Below, piece after piece: positions 9,555 to 18,088 of a stretch of DNA of 64,000 bases. How positions within the stretch are numbered: position 1 is the first letter of the stretch; each line of letters begins with the position of its first letter. The notes below the pieces were generated by a model. That model was given only the letters and a program-made list of their open reading frames with translations, was not told where the DNA came from and searched no databases. A program made the position numbers and the translations under genes. Origin of the DNA: Pseudomonadota bacterium (GTDB lineage: Bacteria; Pseudomonadota; Gammaproteobacteria; Burkholderiales; REEB80); the NCBI GenBank assembly GCA_028873515.1, contig JAGWIG010000002.1, positions 29,950-93,949 of the forward strand. The letters run 5' to 3'.

Positions 9555-11306
9555 ATGAAACCTGGCTCCAGACAACTTCTTTTTATTCCGATGCTTGCTG
9601 CCATAATGGGAATATTTGGTGCATTTACTGCTTATGGACTAATGAAACTAATTGCCATTATCAGTAACTTCGTTTTTTTTCAGAAATTTTCTACTATCCT
9701 GCCCCTAACATTAGCACATCATAAATTGGGCGCATGGGTTATTTTGGTTCCTTCTATCGGCGCTATCCTTGTTGGAGTCATGGCTCGCTTTGGCTCGAGC
9801 AAAATATGTGGCCACGGGATTCCAGAGGCCATGGAGGCAGTATGGCTAAACAAAAGCCGGATTGCTCCTCGGGTCGCCATACTAAAACCGCTATCAGCGG
9901 CCATTGCAATCGGGACTGGAGGGCCATTTGGTGCTGAAGGTCCTATTATCCAGACCGGAGGGGCTTTAGGATCATTATTAGGACAAATACTTCAGGTAAG
10001 TGCCAATGAACGTAAAATACTCCTTGCTTGCGGGGCGGTAGCAGGAATGACAGGAATTTTTAATACCCCAATTGCCGCAGTCGTGTTTGCCATAGAGTTA
10101 TTACTTTTCGAATTTAGTGGCACAACCGTAATTCCGCTAACCGTGGCTGCAACAATAGCAGCTGCGTTGCGACAGTACCTGATTGGTCCAATCCCCATGT
10201 TCTTGATGAGAAACAGCCATTTTGGTGGCATCTATGCCCTTCCTGGCTATCTCCTGTTAGGGGTCATATGTGGAATTGGCGCAGCATTATTTAACCGGGC
10301 ATTTTATTCAATTGAAGTCCTGTTTGACAAAATGCCATGGAATCCATTTGGTCGTTTAATTCTGGGGGCGGTAGGCCTGGGTATCATTGGATATATCCTG
10401 CCTCAGGTTATGGGAGTTGGTTATCAGAGTATTACTGACTTGCTCAATGCACGCCTCGCTCTGAGTACAGCATGTATGCTTTTAATTATGAAGACCATTG
10501 CATTACTGGTATCTCTAGGGTCTGGCACTTCAGGAGGACTGCTTGCGCCAATGTTCACCATGGGCGCTGCAGTAGGTTGTCTATTAGCTGGGGTCATGGG
10601 CCATTTTTGGCCGCAATTTACGGAATTGGAAGGGGGATTTGCCCTTGCCGGAATGGGTGCACTATTTGCTGCCTCTTCACGCTCCACCTTTGCCTTCATC
10701 CTTTTTGCATTTGAAATTACTCAGGTATACGCTTCAATCGTACCACTCATGCTGTCCGCGGTGACTGCAACCTCAATTGCTTGGCTGCTCTCCCAACATT
10801 CAATTATGACAGAACGTCTTGCACAACGCGGACTGTCAGTTCATCACGTCTATGAAGTTGATCCGTTCAGACGACTAACTGTTGCAGACGCCATGGTTCA
10901 ACCAATCTGTACCATAGATCACAAAACGACCCTCAATGACTTCTGTATAAATACTGACCAGCAACAAGCTGTAGCAGTAATCAATGAAAGAAAACAGGTG
11001 ATTGGGATAATTACTCAAAGAACTATAACCAAAGCTTTAATTGACGCAGGCAATAGATCACTTCCAATAGAGAATTTTACTACTCCTGCACACTACGTTT
11101 ATTCCAACGAAATCATTCATGATGTTTTACCAAGGATGGAGGCAAATGATATAGAGGCATTTGTAGTAATAAACCAAAATCAACCTGCAGAATTAATAGG
11201 CTGGATTGATCGGCGAACAATATTAAATTCTAGACTCCATTACGCAATATCAGAAAACAAGCCCGAGCCAGGCTGGATATTTCAGGTTGGCAATCACGGA
11301 GTATAG
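9555..11306 (+). CDS. ClC-family chloride channel/antiporter with CBS domains
   Basis: Integral membrane ClC protein of about 583 residues: an N-terminal multi-helix core (about 1-425) and a C-terminal CBS pair (about 440-570). The anion-pathway motifs are visible: GHGIPE in place of GSGIP, GAEGP carrying the gating glutamate, and GSGTSGGLLAPMFTMG. The serine that ligates chloride in the best-studied member is histidine here, a variant common in the CBS-bearing bacterial group. ATG 9555 is the first possible start because an in-frame TAA lies immediately upstream; no clear ribosome site is seen. The gene stands alone between two 20-nt direct repeats. Confidence 0.93.
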   Translation: MKPGSRQLLFIPMLAAIMGIFGAFTAYGLMKLIAIISNFVFFQKFSTILPLTLAHHKLGAWVILVPSIGAILVGVMARFGSSKICGHGIPEAMEAVWLNKSRIAPRVAILKPLSAAIAIGTGGPFGAEGPIIQTGGALGSLLGQILQVSANERKILLACGAVAGMTGIFNTPIAAVVFAIELLLFEFSGTTVIPLTVAATIAAALRQYLIGPIPMFLMRNSHFGGIYALPGYLLLGVICGIGAALFNRAFYSIEVLFDKMPWNPFGRLILGAVGLGIIGYILPQVMGVGYQSITDLLNARLALSTACMLLIMKTIALLVSLGSGTSGGLLAPMFTMGAAVGCLLAGVMGHFWPQFTELEGGFALAGMGALFAASSRSTFAFILFAFEITQVYASIVPLMLSAVTATSIAWLLSQHSIMTERLAQRGLSVHHVYEVDPFRRLTVADAMVQPICTIDHKTTLNDFCINTDQQQAVAVINERKQVIGIITQRTITKALIDAGNRSLPIENFTTPAHYVYSNEIIHDVLPRMEANDIEAFVVINQNQPAELIGWIDRRTILNSRLHYAISENKPEPGWIFQVGNHGV

Positions 11307-11350
11307 TTACTACTCACTAAAAAGGTCTAGATATCCTTCCATTTAGTAAA

Positions 11351-11394
11351 CCGGCTGAAATATAATTCAAAAAATACATACTCATTTCAGCCGG
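11351..11394. terminator. Inverted repeat downstream of the ClC gene, possible terminator
   Basis: CCGGCTGAAAT (11351-11361) pairs perfectly with ATTTCAGCCGG (11384-11394). The right arm is the start of the right-hand direct repeat. The loop is 22 nt and no U-tract follows on the plus strand, so it may be part of the repeat unit rather than a terminator. Confidence 0.4.
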
Positions 11395-11403
11395 GTTCTC
11401 AAA
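11384..11403 (+). repeat. 20-nt direct repeat, right copy
   Basis: Identical to 9169-9188. Together the copies delimit a 2.2-kb segment holding only the ClC gene and its upstream region. Confidence 0.8.
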
Positions 11404-11457
11404 ATTTACCCATCAAATCCAGCCTATACACTAGCAGCATAAGGCTGGAGTTTTCGA

Positions 11458-12042
11458 TTATTTTGGATGAATTCGTGAGACTTTTGTCCCTTCAAGGCTC
11501 AGGCTAATCATAAGTCCACGCTGATCAAAACTAAAAGCGTATGCATCATCTTTCAAGGTTGTTGATGACAAATTCCTGGCAACTCCCTTATCCACTACTA
11601 CAACCGTAGGGCCCACACCAATTTCCCATCCATCCGTCTTGTTCAAATAACGTAATGCCCTATTGTTCATTAAAAACAGGGCATATCCATAAGATTGTGC
11701 ACCTGCCTGAAATCCCCATGAGCCAGAAACCGAGTTGTAGTAACCAGCTACTCGGCCATTTTTATAAAGAACCCCCTCACCATAACTTCCACCAAATACC
11801 AATCCAGCCTTAATAATATTTGGGAACACCAGTACAGCCTTGGCTTGTTTCGAAATAGCAACCGCAGCTGGATTAGTCCTATATAAAATCTCCAGAGCAT
11901 GCGTAGCCGACTGGTTCAAGTCTGCAGCAGTCGCTGCATCCGCAGCAACACTAAACCCTGCCATTGAAAATATGACAGTGATGCCAAGAAAAATTTTAAT
12001 TAATCCATAATGTATTGAGCCTGCATTTATTTTATTCATCAT
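11458..12042 (-). CDS. SYLF-domain (YSC84-like) exported protein
   Basis: A 194-residue protein with an N-terminal signal peptide (hydrophobic stretch about residues 14-33, likely cleaved after AADA) and a SYLF/YSC84 domain. Typical family features are AKAVLVFPNIIKAGLVFGG, GYYNSVSGSWGFQAGAQSY, a GPTVVVVDKG stretch and LMISLSLEGTKVSRI near the end. In eukaryotes the fold binds phosphoinositides; in bacteria it is a common periplasmic protein of unknown task. GGAGACC lies just upstream of the first of two tandem ATG codons. Convergent with the ClC gene. Confidence 0.88.
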   Translation of the reverse strand: MMNKINAGSIHYGLIKIFLGITVIFSMAGFSVAADAATAADLNQSATHALEILYRTNPAAVAISKQAKAVLVFPNIIKAGLVFGGSYGEGVLYKNGRVAGYYNSVSGSWGFQAGAQSYGYALFLMNNRALRYLNKTDGWEIGVGPTVVVVDKGVARNLSSTTLKDDAYAFSFDQRGLMISLSLEGTKVSRIHPK

Positions 12043-12786
12043 AATAGGTCTCCGACAGAAAAAATGGCGTATAAATCAACAAGAAAAGCAAAGGTTTACT
12101 ACCTTCCAGCCTAGAATCAGCTTGATGGGCTATCACGAGAAATGTCTGGAAAACTTGATATGCTTGAGCGAGCATAGTCATCATTTGTAAACACAGTCAA
12201 GACAATATAACTTCTAATATGATAATTCTGTCGGATTTATATAATTAACGTGTTTATTCATCCCTTTTCAATATCGAAAATGATAAAATTCCCCAGACAC
12301 CCTAAACCATATTACACCAACAAATGCTTCAAATTCTTTTAATTAGCCAGCAATTACGAAATCAAACAGGGTATTCTAAAATTCAATCTCATTTTTAAAT
12401 TTCATGATACATTCCATAAAATACTAAATCATGGCCTAAGTCTTCAGATATATAGAGCAATAAGATCAGGTTTAATGACATGACAAATCTGGACATTGAT
12501 AATGAAAATTTTAACTCTGACTGATAGAGTTTGTTTCTTAAACAGGACGTTCATCTGAATGATCTAGACAAGATGCAGAAAAATGGATATATGACATGAA
12601 TATCCACACTAATAAATTTTATTCATTAATGACCTGGTAAACATCTATTTCTCAATTAAAAAATAATAATTCCTGTGTCGTTACAGTTAATTCATAAATA
12701 ATTCCAAAATAAATCCATGCCGAATCACAGTTTTTAAAATACGCTGCTGATTAAATGGAAAAAAATTATCATGAAAAGGAGAAACC
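12043..12786. other. Long AT-rich noncoding region
   Basis: About 740 bases with no reading frame that looks coding on either strand. The left part should hold the SYLF promoter, the right part the promoter of the Sel1 gene (a TAAAAT hexamer lies near 12735), and an AAGGAGA ribosome site sits at 12776-12782. I see no tRNA, clear repeat or recognisable gene remnant. Confidence 0.5.
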
Positions 12787-13593
12787 ATGCCATATCTCAA
12801 TAAATCAATATTCTATTTCATCATAGTATTAATGTATGGACTGGGTATGCAGGCTGCGTGGGCGGATATGGATCGCCAACAGGCAAGAGAATTAGAAGAC
12901 CAGGCCTACGATGGTGATCCCTCTGCCCTACAGACCTTGCAGCAGGCAGCTTATCAAAAGAACGCCACTGCTGAGGAATGGCTTGGTGTTTATTTCATGG
13001 ACAAAAAGGATTATCCAGACTCCTTTACATGGAATCAAAAATCTGCAAATCAAGGTAATGCCTATGGGGAAGCCAATCTGGGTTACATGTATCACAATGG
13101 TCTCGGAGTAAGCAAAGATGATGTCCAGGCAGTATCCTGGTATCAAAAGGCTGCCGAACAAGATAACGCATTGGCTGAATATGATTTAGGCTGGATGTAT
13201 GAAAAAGGCTATGGTGTTTCTCAGGATTATGCCCGGGCCATGAGTCTTTACCAGAAAGCCGCGACAAACCGATATTACCTGGCACCAGCTAATATCGGTA
13301 ATTTATAGTACAAAGGGCGAGGTGTGACGAAGGATTACAACCAGGTATTTACCTGGTATCAGAAAGGAGCAAGCCTGGGAGATAATTACGCAGAATGGGC
13401 AGTCGCCTATGCTTATGAAAAAGGCCAGGGTGTAACGCAAAGTGATGACGAAGCCCTGCAGTGGTATGAAAAGGCAGCAGACAATGGTAGCACCGATGCC
13501 ATGCATCGTTTAGTCGATGCCTACCAGAATGGCGAACTGAGTTTGAAGGTGGATATGGATAAAGCAGCTTATTGGTTTGAGTTGGCTAACTAG
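12787..13593 (+). pseudogene. Sel1-repeat exported protein interrupted by an amber codon
   Basis: A TPR-like Sel1-repeat protein with a signal peptide (hydrophobic residues 8-26, likely cleavage after AWA). Repeats of about 36 residues follow, with motifs such as GYMYHNGLGV, GWMYEKGYGV and AYAYEKGQGV. At 13306-13308 a TAG falls in the same frame where the repeat consensus expects tyrosine (NIGNL-stop-YKGRGVTKDY); reading resumes without any shift to a TAA-free TAG end at 13593. The full frame would be 268 residues. The upstream product of 173 residues could still fold; a GTG at 13324 could start the rest. A recent nonsense mutation, suppression or a sequencing error are all possible. AAGGAGA precedes the ATG. 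Confidence 0.85.
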
Positions 13594-13789
13594 AACTGAT
13601 CTACTCAGACCATGTTCTTATAAGAAAAATATTCAATAGCCTTCTCATTCAACTTGAAGCAAATTTCATGGTTATCTTCTGAGAAATCGTGTCACTGATG
13701 AAATGCATTGAATAGGCTCCGCTGGATTGGAATGAAGAGTAGTGGAACGTGAAATGTTTTTGTATTCTCCCTAAACTGATTCGATTTTA

Positions 13790-14190
13790 CCCTTAGCTGC
13801 AAAACACAACCTGAAGTTCACTGGTGCATGATCTGGGTTTTATCGCAGGCTGCTCCCTATATTTATGACGCCTTTTACGATAACCCTTTGTAAATGAATT
13901 CCTTCCCTCTTCATCAGTCGGTAAACACGATGTTTGCCACAAGATGCCTCATTGCCCAAGATCGCAGGTCACTTTACGATAGCCATAAACACCACCGCTT
14001 TCCAGCCAGAATTGTTTGATTAATCCAAAAAAACGTTGATCTTCTCTTTGCCTGGATGTCGTGGGTTGAGCTCGCAAGGCATAATACCTGAGGGCTGCAC
14101 ATTAATCATTTGGCATAGCCTTCTGACCGAATGTGTACGTTCCAGTTCAAGAATGCAGGCATATTTCACCGGGACATTTTGGCGAAATAT
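13790..14190 (-). pseudogene. Degraded IS3-family transposase orfB
   Basis: Reading the minus strand in shifting frames recovers the N-terminal half of an IS3 OrfB: VPVKYACILELERTHSVRR, RLCQMINVQPSG, then after a frameshift YYALRAQPTTSRQREDQ and WLESGGVYGYRKVTCDL, then after another SCGKHRVYRLMKREGIHLQR and RGYRKRRHKYREQP. At least three frameshifts separate these pieces and the rest of the DDE catalytic domain is missing. It starts in the -1 frame of orfA at an A7 run, the normal IS3 arrangement. Confidence 0.85.
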
Positions 14191-14420
14191 GAAGCGCATT
14201 TTTTTAAAATATCGCGTTCCTCAGCGACCCGCTTCAAATCCGCCCGCAACTTCCTGAGTTCGGCTTCCTGGCTACCCTTGGAGTAGCGATCCCCTTTATT
14301 TAAGCTGTAATATTTAACCCATTCCCTTAATGCACTTCTGGATACCCCTAAACGATCTGCCACCTCACCTTGACTGGCTGCTTCAATCTTAAATTCTTCT
14401 GTGTAGCGCTTCAAACTCAT
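14166..14420 (-). CDS. IS3-family transposase OrfA remnant
   Basis: An 84-residue helix-turn-helix OrfA. It reads RRYTEEFK-like MSLKRYTEEFKIEA, then EVADRLGVSRSALREWVKYY (helix-turn-helix) and a leucine-rich ELRKLRADLKRVAEERDILKK. Compared with usual IS3 OrfA proteins a few residues between KIEA and EVADRLG appear deleted. An A-run at the DILKK codons is the expected -1 frameshift site. Since orfB is destroyed, the element cannot transpose by itself. An AGGAGG-type site precedes the ATG. Confidence 0.85.
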   Translation of the reverse strand: MSLKRYTEEFKIEAASQGEVADRLGVSRSALREWVKYYSLNKGDRYSKGSQEAELRKLRADLKRVAEERDILKKCASYFAKMSR

Positions 14421-14429
14421 AACACCTCC

Positions 14430-14610
14430 TAATCGTCTATTGTACGACTAAAAAGTCGTCTGCTAATTCAGGGGCGATTCAGAAAACCGTCTGCGTGTGC
14501 CGGTTGCGCGCAGAGCTGCGCTATTTTTGAGAACCGAGAGCAGAATAAAGGTGTGGCGCGCAAGCAGAAGAGGCTGAAACCCGGCGACGTGGAGGATTGC
14601 CAGAAAAGGA
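14430..14610. other. GC-rich patch and IS end between IS3 remnant and tRNA-Met
   Basis: The left part has ACGACT/AGTCGT inverted around a short run of A, likely the outer end of the IS3 element. From about 14480 the sequence is clearly richer in G and C than the neighbours (for example GTGTGGCGCGCAAGC) and has no recognisable gene, though one frame stays open and lysine/arginine-rich. It could be a leftover of another transfer next to the tRNA. Confidence 0.35.
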
Positions 14611-14639
14611 AAGGCCGACTGCTGTTCTCAGTCGGCCTT
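14611..14639 (-). terminator. Terminator downstream of tRNA-Met
   Basis: AAGGCCGACTG pairs perfectly with CAGTCGGCCTT around a 7-nt loop, only 7 nt beyond the 3' end of tRNA-Met on the minus strand, followed there by TCCTTTTC. Confidence 0.75.
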
Positions 14640-14646
14640 GATATAG

Positions 14647-14723
14647 TGGTGGTGATGGGCAGAATTGAACTGCCGACCCCGGGGTTATGAATCCCGTGCT
14701 CTAACCAGCTGAGCTACATCACC
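14647..14723 (-). tRNA. tRNA-Met (CAT), elongator type
   Basis: The minus strand folds as a 77-nt cloverleaf with CCA encoded. Acceptor arms GGTGATG/CATCACC pair fully; D stem GCTC/GAGC; anticodon loop TTCATAA with CAT; T arm with GGCAG/CTGCC around TTCAATT. The first acceptor pair is G-C, so it is elongator rather than initiator tRNA. The last pair of the anticodon stem (A-C) is a mismatch. It is followed by a strong terminator. Confidence 0.95.
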
Positions 14724-14845
14724 CATCATTCAGAACCTCTTACCCAAATACCACAGACCCAGAATATTGAAATATTATAAAACGCAAACCCTAAAAAACC
14801 CGTAATTCTCGCCCGCCAACCCCTTACTGTCAAGCCTTCTTCCAG

Positions 14846-15937
14846 TCAAACATTAAACCGGAAATGCACTACATCTCCATCACGGACAATATAGTCTTTT
14901 CCTTCAAGCTTCATCTTGCCTGCATCACGGGCCCCTTGCTCACCTTTATAATAAACAAAATCATCAAAACTAATGACCTCTGCCCTGATAAAACCCCTCT
15001 CAAAGTCAGAATGTATAACCCCAGCAGCTTGTGGGGCGGTACTCTCCACAGGAATAGTCCAAGCCCGGACCTCTTTAATTCCCGCAGTAAAATATGTTTG
15101 CTGACCCAACAATGCGTAAGCAGTTTGAATCACACGATTAAGCCCTGGTTCTGAGAGACCAAGTTCGTTGAGAAAAGATATTTTATCTTGCTCATCAAGC
15201 ATCGCTATTTCTGCTTCAAGTGAAGCACAAATTACAACAACCGGAGCACCCTCACTTTCCGCATGAAGCTTCAACTGCCCGACATATGAATTATGCAAAA
15301 CATCAGACTCATCAATATTTGCAATAAACATGACCGGCTTTGCCGTTAATAAAAACAAGGGTTGAATACGAATGATATCTTCCATATCAAGGTTCATAGC
15401 ACGTACAGGAAGCCCCTTGTCCAAATGAGCCCGGATCTGTTCAAGCACCGCCACCATTTTCTGCGCTTCCTTATCTCCAGTTTTCACCATACGTAAAAAC
15501 CTGGCATAAGATTTTTCTACTGTTTCTATATCTGCCAATGCAAGCTCAGTATCAATGGTTTCAATATCCGCCAAAGGATCAACTTTACCAGCCACGTGAA
15601 CAATATCAGAATGGTCAAAACATCGTACTACATGAGCAATTGCATTGGTTTCACGTATATTAGCAAGAAACTTGTTGCCCAGCCCTTCGCCCTTGGAGGC
15701 TCCAGCCACCAAACCAGCAATATCCACAAACTCCATCAAGGCAGGCTGAATTTTTTGTGGATGAACAATTTCAGCTAAAACTCCCAGTCTAGGATCCGGA
15801 ACTTCAACAATCCCAATATTAGGTTCTATCGTACAAAAGGGATAATTCTCGGCTGCGATACCTGCATTGGTGATAGCATTAAATAAAGTTGATTTGCCAA
15901 CATTTGGCAAGCCGACAATACCACATTTAAGACTCAT
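14846..15937 (-). CDS. ychF: Redox-regulated ATPase YchF (Obg-related)
   Basis: P-loop NTPase of the YchF/OLA1 family, which prefers ATP and binds ribosomes. [20 protein letters not shown] gives the start and the P-loop; [10 protein letters not shown] is switch I and [10 protein letters not shown] the G3 region. The C-terminal TGS domain ends ...[17 protein letters not shown]. The ATG at 15937 is the universal family start; the longer frame only reads back into pth. 363 residues, the expected length. It overlaps the pth stop by 11 nt. Confidence 0.97.
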   Translation of the reverse strand: MSLKCGIVGLPNVGKSTLFNAITNAGIAAENYPFCTIEPNIGIVEVPDPRLGVLAEIVHPQKIQPALMEFVDIAGLVAGASKGEGLGNKFLANIRETNAIAHVVRCFDHSDIVHVAGKVDPLADIETIDTELALADIETVEKSYARFLRMVKTGDKEAQKMVAVLEQIRAHLDKGLPVRAMNLDMEDIIRIQPLFLLTAKPVMFIANIDESDVLHNSYVGQLKLHAESEGAPVVVICASLEAEIAMLDEQDKISFLNELGLSEPGLNRVIQTAYALLGQQTYFTAGIKEVRAWTIPVESTAPQAAGVIHSDFERGFIRAEVISFDDFVYYKGEQGARDAGKMKLEGKDYIVRDGDVVHFRFNV

Positions 15938-16538
15938 TGATGTCCTCTTTCGATGGCTTTCCTGATCGCCTATTAATAATCTGCATAACACTGCTTATCT
16001 TGCCAGATACAAAGTCCGGCACAAATCTGAGGCTTTCACTAATCACCATCTCAATCTGCTTTAAATCAGTCGAACCAGGACGCCCAAGAACGTACCCTAA
16101 AACCTTTTCCCGTGAACCTGGATGGCCAATTCCTATACGCAAGCGCCAGAAATCATGTGAGGAAAGTAAGGAAATTATGCTTCGAAGCCCATTGTGGCCC
16201 CCATGACCGCCTCCTTGTTTTAAACGTATAATGCCTGGCAACAAATCAAGATCATCATGGACCACAAGGATTTCTTCCGGCGCTATCCGATAAAACCTCG
16301 ACATCGAGGCAACAGCTAATCCGCTATCATTCATAAATGTTTGGGGTTTCATGAGCCAAACATCTTGCCCACCAATACGCACAACCCCAGCAAGTCCGTG
16401 ATGCTTCGGCTGCATTGCAAACCTGGCCCCGTGCTCCTCTCCCAGATTATCCAGCCACCAGAAACCGGCATTGTGACGGGTCTGTTCATATTCTTGACCG
16501 GGATTACCAAGGCCGACAATCATTCGAATGGATGACAT
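15927..16538 (-). CDS. pth: Peptidyl-tRNA hydrolase
   Basis: Recycles peptidyl-tRNAs released from stalled ribosomes. [21 protein letters not shown] carries the conserved Asn and the catalytic His20-type residue; [21 protein letters not shown] and [12 protein letters not shown] are all present. 203 residues, normal length. It follows rplY after a terminator-like hairpin and overlaps ychF. Confidence 0.97.
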   Translation of the reverse strand: MSSIRMIVGLGNPGQEYEQTRHNAGFWWLDNLGEEHGARFAMQPKHHGLAGVVRIGGQDVWLMKPQTFMNDSGLAVASMSRFYRIAPEEILVVHDDLDLLPGIIRLKQGGGHGGHNGLRSIISLLSSHDFWRLRIGIGHPGSREKVLGYVLGRPGSTDLKQIEMVISESLRFVPDFVSGKISSVMQIINRRSGKPSKEDINES

Positions 16539-16559
16539 CTGATTTCACCAATAAACAAA

Positions 16560-16579
16560 GCCCGTCAACTAGGACGGGC
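16560..16579 (-). terminator. Terminator after rplY
   Basis: GCCCGTC (16560-16566) pairs with GACGGGC (16573-16579); on the minus strand it is followed by TTTGTTTATT. It lies between rplY and pth and probably attenuates readthrough into pth. Confidence 0.65.
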
Positions 16580-16597
16580 CCGGCTTTAACAGGTTAC

Positions 16598-16885
16598 TCA
16601 AACACGCCTGAAATCAACATGCAACACCATTGGTCGAAATGGATGCATTTGTACATTTTGCACCATAACGGATTGTTTCTTACCATCAAGGACCAAAACC
16701 AATGAGGATTGAAAAAAATCAGCATGTTTAATTTGATGAAAAACAGTATTGTGATCTATTTCTATAGACAAGGGTTCCTCCTTGCCTCCATAGATAATAG
16801 CAGGCACCAGCCCCTGACGGCGTAGACGGCGGCTCGCACCCGTTCCTAACGCACTTCTTGCAGTAGCAATCACTTCATAACTCAT
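16598..16885 (-). CDS. rplY: 50S ribosomal protein L25, short form
   Basis: Binds 5S rRNA in the large subunit. MSYEVIATARSALGTGASRR begins the N-terminal beta domain and VPAIIYGGKEEPLSIEID follows. At 95 residues it is the short E. coli-like form, whereas many betaproteobacteria carry the long CTC form of about 200 residues. GGAGATAAATT precedes the ATG. Placed between prs and pth as usual. Confidence 0.93.
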   Translation of the reverse strand: MSYEVIATARSALGTGASRRLRRQGLVPAIIYGGKEEPLSIEIDHNTVFHQIKHADFFQSSLVLVLDGKKQSVMVQNVQMHPFRPMVLHVDFRRV

Positions 16886-16950
16886 AATTTATCTCCTGGT
16901 TCCGCCCCCCCGCGACCAGGTTGGCATTAAAATGGAGCCAAAGCTCCCCG

Positions 16951-17904
16951 TTAATCCATAAAAAGTGAACTTACAGACTCCTCATGGCTAATTCTTGAAA
17001 TAGTTTCAGCGAGCAATCCTGCAATGGATAATTGACGAATCTTAGGATTTACCTGCGCTTCAGGTTTTAACGGGATGGTATCTGTCACGACTACCATGTC
17101 AAGTTCTGATGCAGTAATGCGTTCAATAGCTGAACCAGAAAGAACCGGATGCGTCGCATAGGCAAGAACCTTCGCTGCACCTTGCTCTTTAAGAGCACGG
17201 GCCGCTTCACACAATGTATTTGCCGTGTCAACCATATCATCCATGATTACACAAGTTTTTCCAGCCACTTCCCCAATGATATTCATCACCTTGGCTTCAT
17301 TCGGCTTGGGCCGCCGTTTATCAATAATAGCCAAATCGGAGTCATCCAGAAGTTTTGCCATAGCCCTGGCTCTAACCACGCCGCCCACATCAGGTGAAAT
17401 GATTACAAGATTATCATACTGCTGCTCTCGCAAGTCAGCCAGCAATACAGGTGTTGCATAAATGTTATCTACAGGAATATCAAAAAAACCCTGTATCTGA
17501 TCTGAGTGCAGATCTACTGTCAACAAACGGTCTATTCCTGCACCAGTTAGCATATTTGCTACAACCTTTGCAGAAATTGGTACTCGTGCTGAACGTGGGC
17601 GTCTATCCTGTCGGGCATACCCAAAGTAAGGAATTGCAGCAGTAATCCGTCCCGCGGAAGAACGTTTCAAGGCATCAACCATAATCATGATTTCCATCAG
17701 GTGATCATTGGTCGGATGGCAAGTTGACTGAAGAACGAACACATCACTTCCGCGAACATTATCCAGCAATTCGGCCATGACTTCACCATCACTGAAACGA
17801 CCTACCACAGCCCGACCCAGGGGAATTCCCAGATATCTTGTTACGTCTTCGGCCAGCCCCACATTGGCCGTACCGGTAAATATCATCATGCTTGCGTTGC
17901 TCAC
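16951..17904 (-). CDS. prs: Ribose-phosphate pyrophosphokinase
   Basis: Makes PRPP from ribose 5-phosphate and ATP for nucleotide, histidine, tryptophan and NAD synthesis. The signature stretches are [31 protein letters not shown] (ATP flexible loop), [14 protein letters not shown] and the PRPP-binding [13 protein letters not shown] choose the GTG at 17904 ([14 protein letters not shown]), with AAGGA seven bases upstream and matching homologues; an ATG at 17958 would add a cysteine-bearing tail not expected. 317 residues. Downstream of tRNA-Gln. Confidence 0.96.
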   Translation of the reverse strand: MSNASMMIFTGTANVGLAEDVTRYLGIPLGRAVVGRFSDGEVMAELLDNVRGSDVFVLQSTCHPTNDHLMEIMIMVDALKRSSAGRITAAIPYFGYARQDRRPRSARVPISAKVVANMLTGAGIDRLLTVDLHSDQIQGFFDIPVDNIYATPVLLADLREQQYDNLVIISPDVGGVVRARAMAKLLDDSDLAIIDKRRPKPNEAKVMNIIGEVAGKTCVIMDDMVDTANTLCEAARALKEQGAAKVLAYATHPVLSGSAIERITASELDMVVVTDTIPLKPEAQVNPKIRQLSIAGLLAETISRISHEESVSSLFMD

Positions 17905-18011
17905 ACTTTTATCCTTCGCTTCGCCGCAATACTGACACACCTGCTCTGTCGTAACCATGAGTGAAACCCCATCAAACCAAAAGGCGAGCTACCTGCTCGC
18001 CCTTACTTATC

Positions 18012-18086
18012 TGGCTGGGGAGGTAGGGATCGAACCTACGAATGCCGGAATCAAAATCCGGTGCCTTACCACTTGGCGACTCCCCA
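18012..18086 (-). tRNA. tRNA-Gln (TTG)
   Basis: 75-nt cloverleaf on the minus strand with encoded CCA. Acceptor TGGGGAG/CTCCCCA pairs; anticodon loop TTTTGAT contains TTG; T arm GTAGG/CCTAC around TTCGATC. It lies only 2 nt after the ispE stop and about 100 nt before prs, so it is probably cut from an ispE-tRNA-prs transcript, a conserved betaproteobacterial layout. Confidence 0.96.
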
Positions 18087-18088
18087 AA

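Noticed and set aside
9206..9667. 153-codon plus-strand frame overlapping the ClC start
   Set aside because: No ribosome site, no family resemblance, and its second part is the ClC gene in another frame.
14540..14690. Open frame across the GC-rich patch into tRNA-Met
   Set aside because: It ends in a peptide typical of reading antisense through a tRNA and has no start with a ribosome site.
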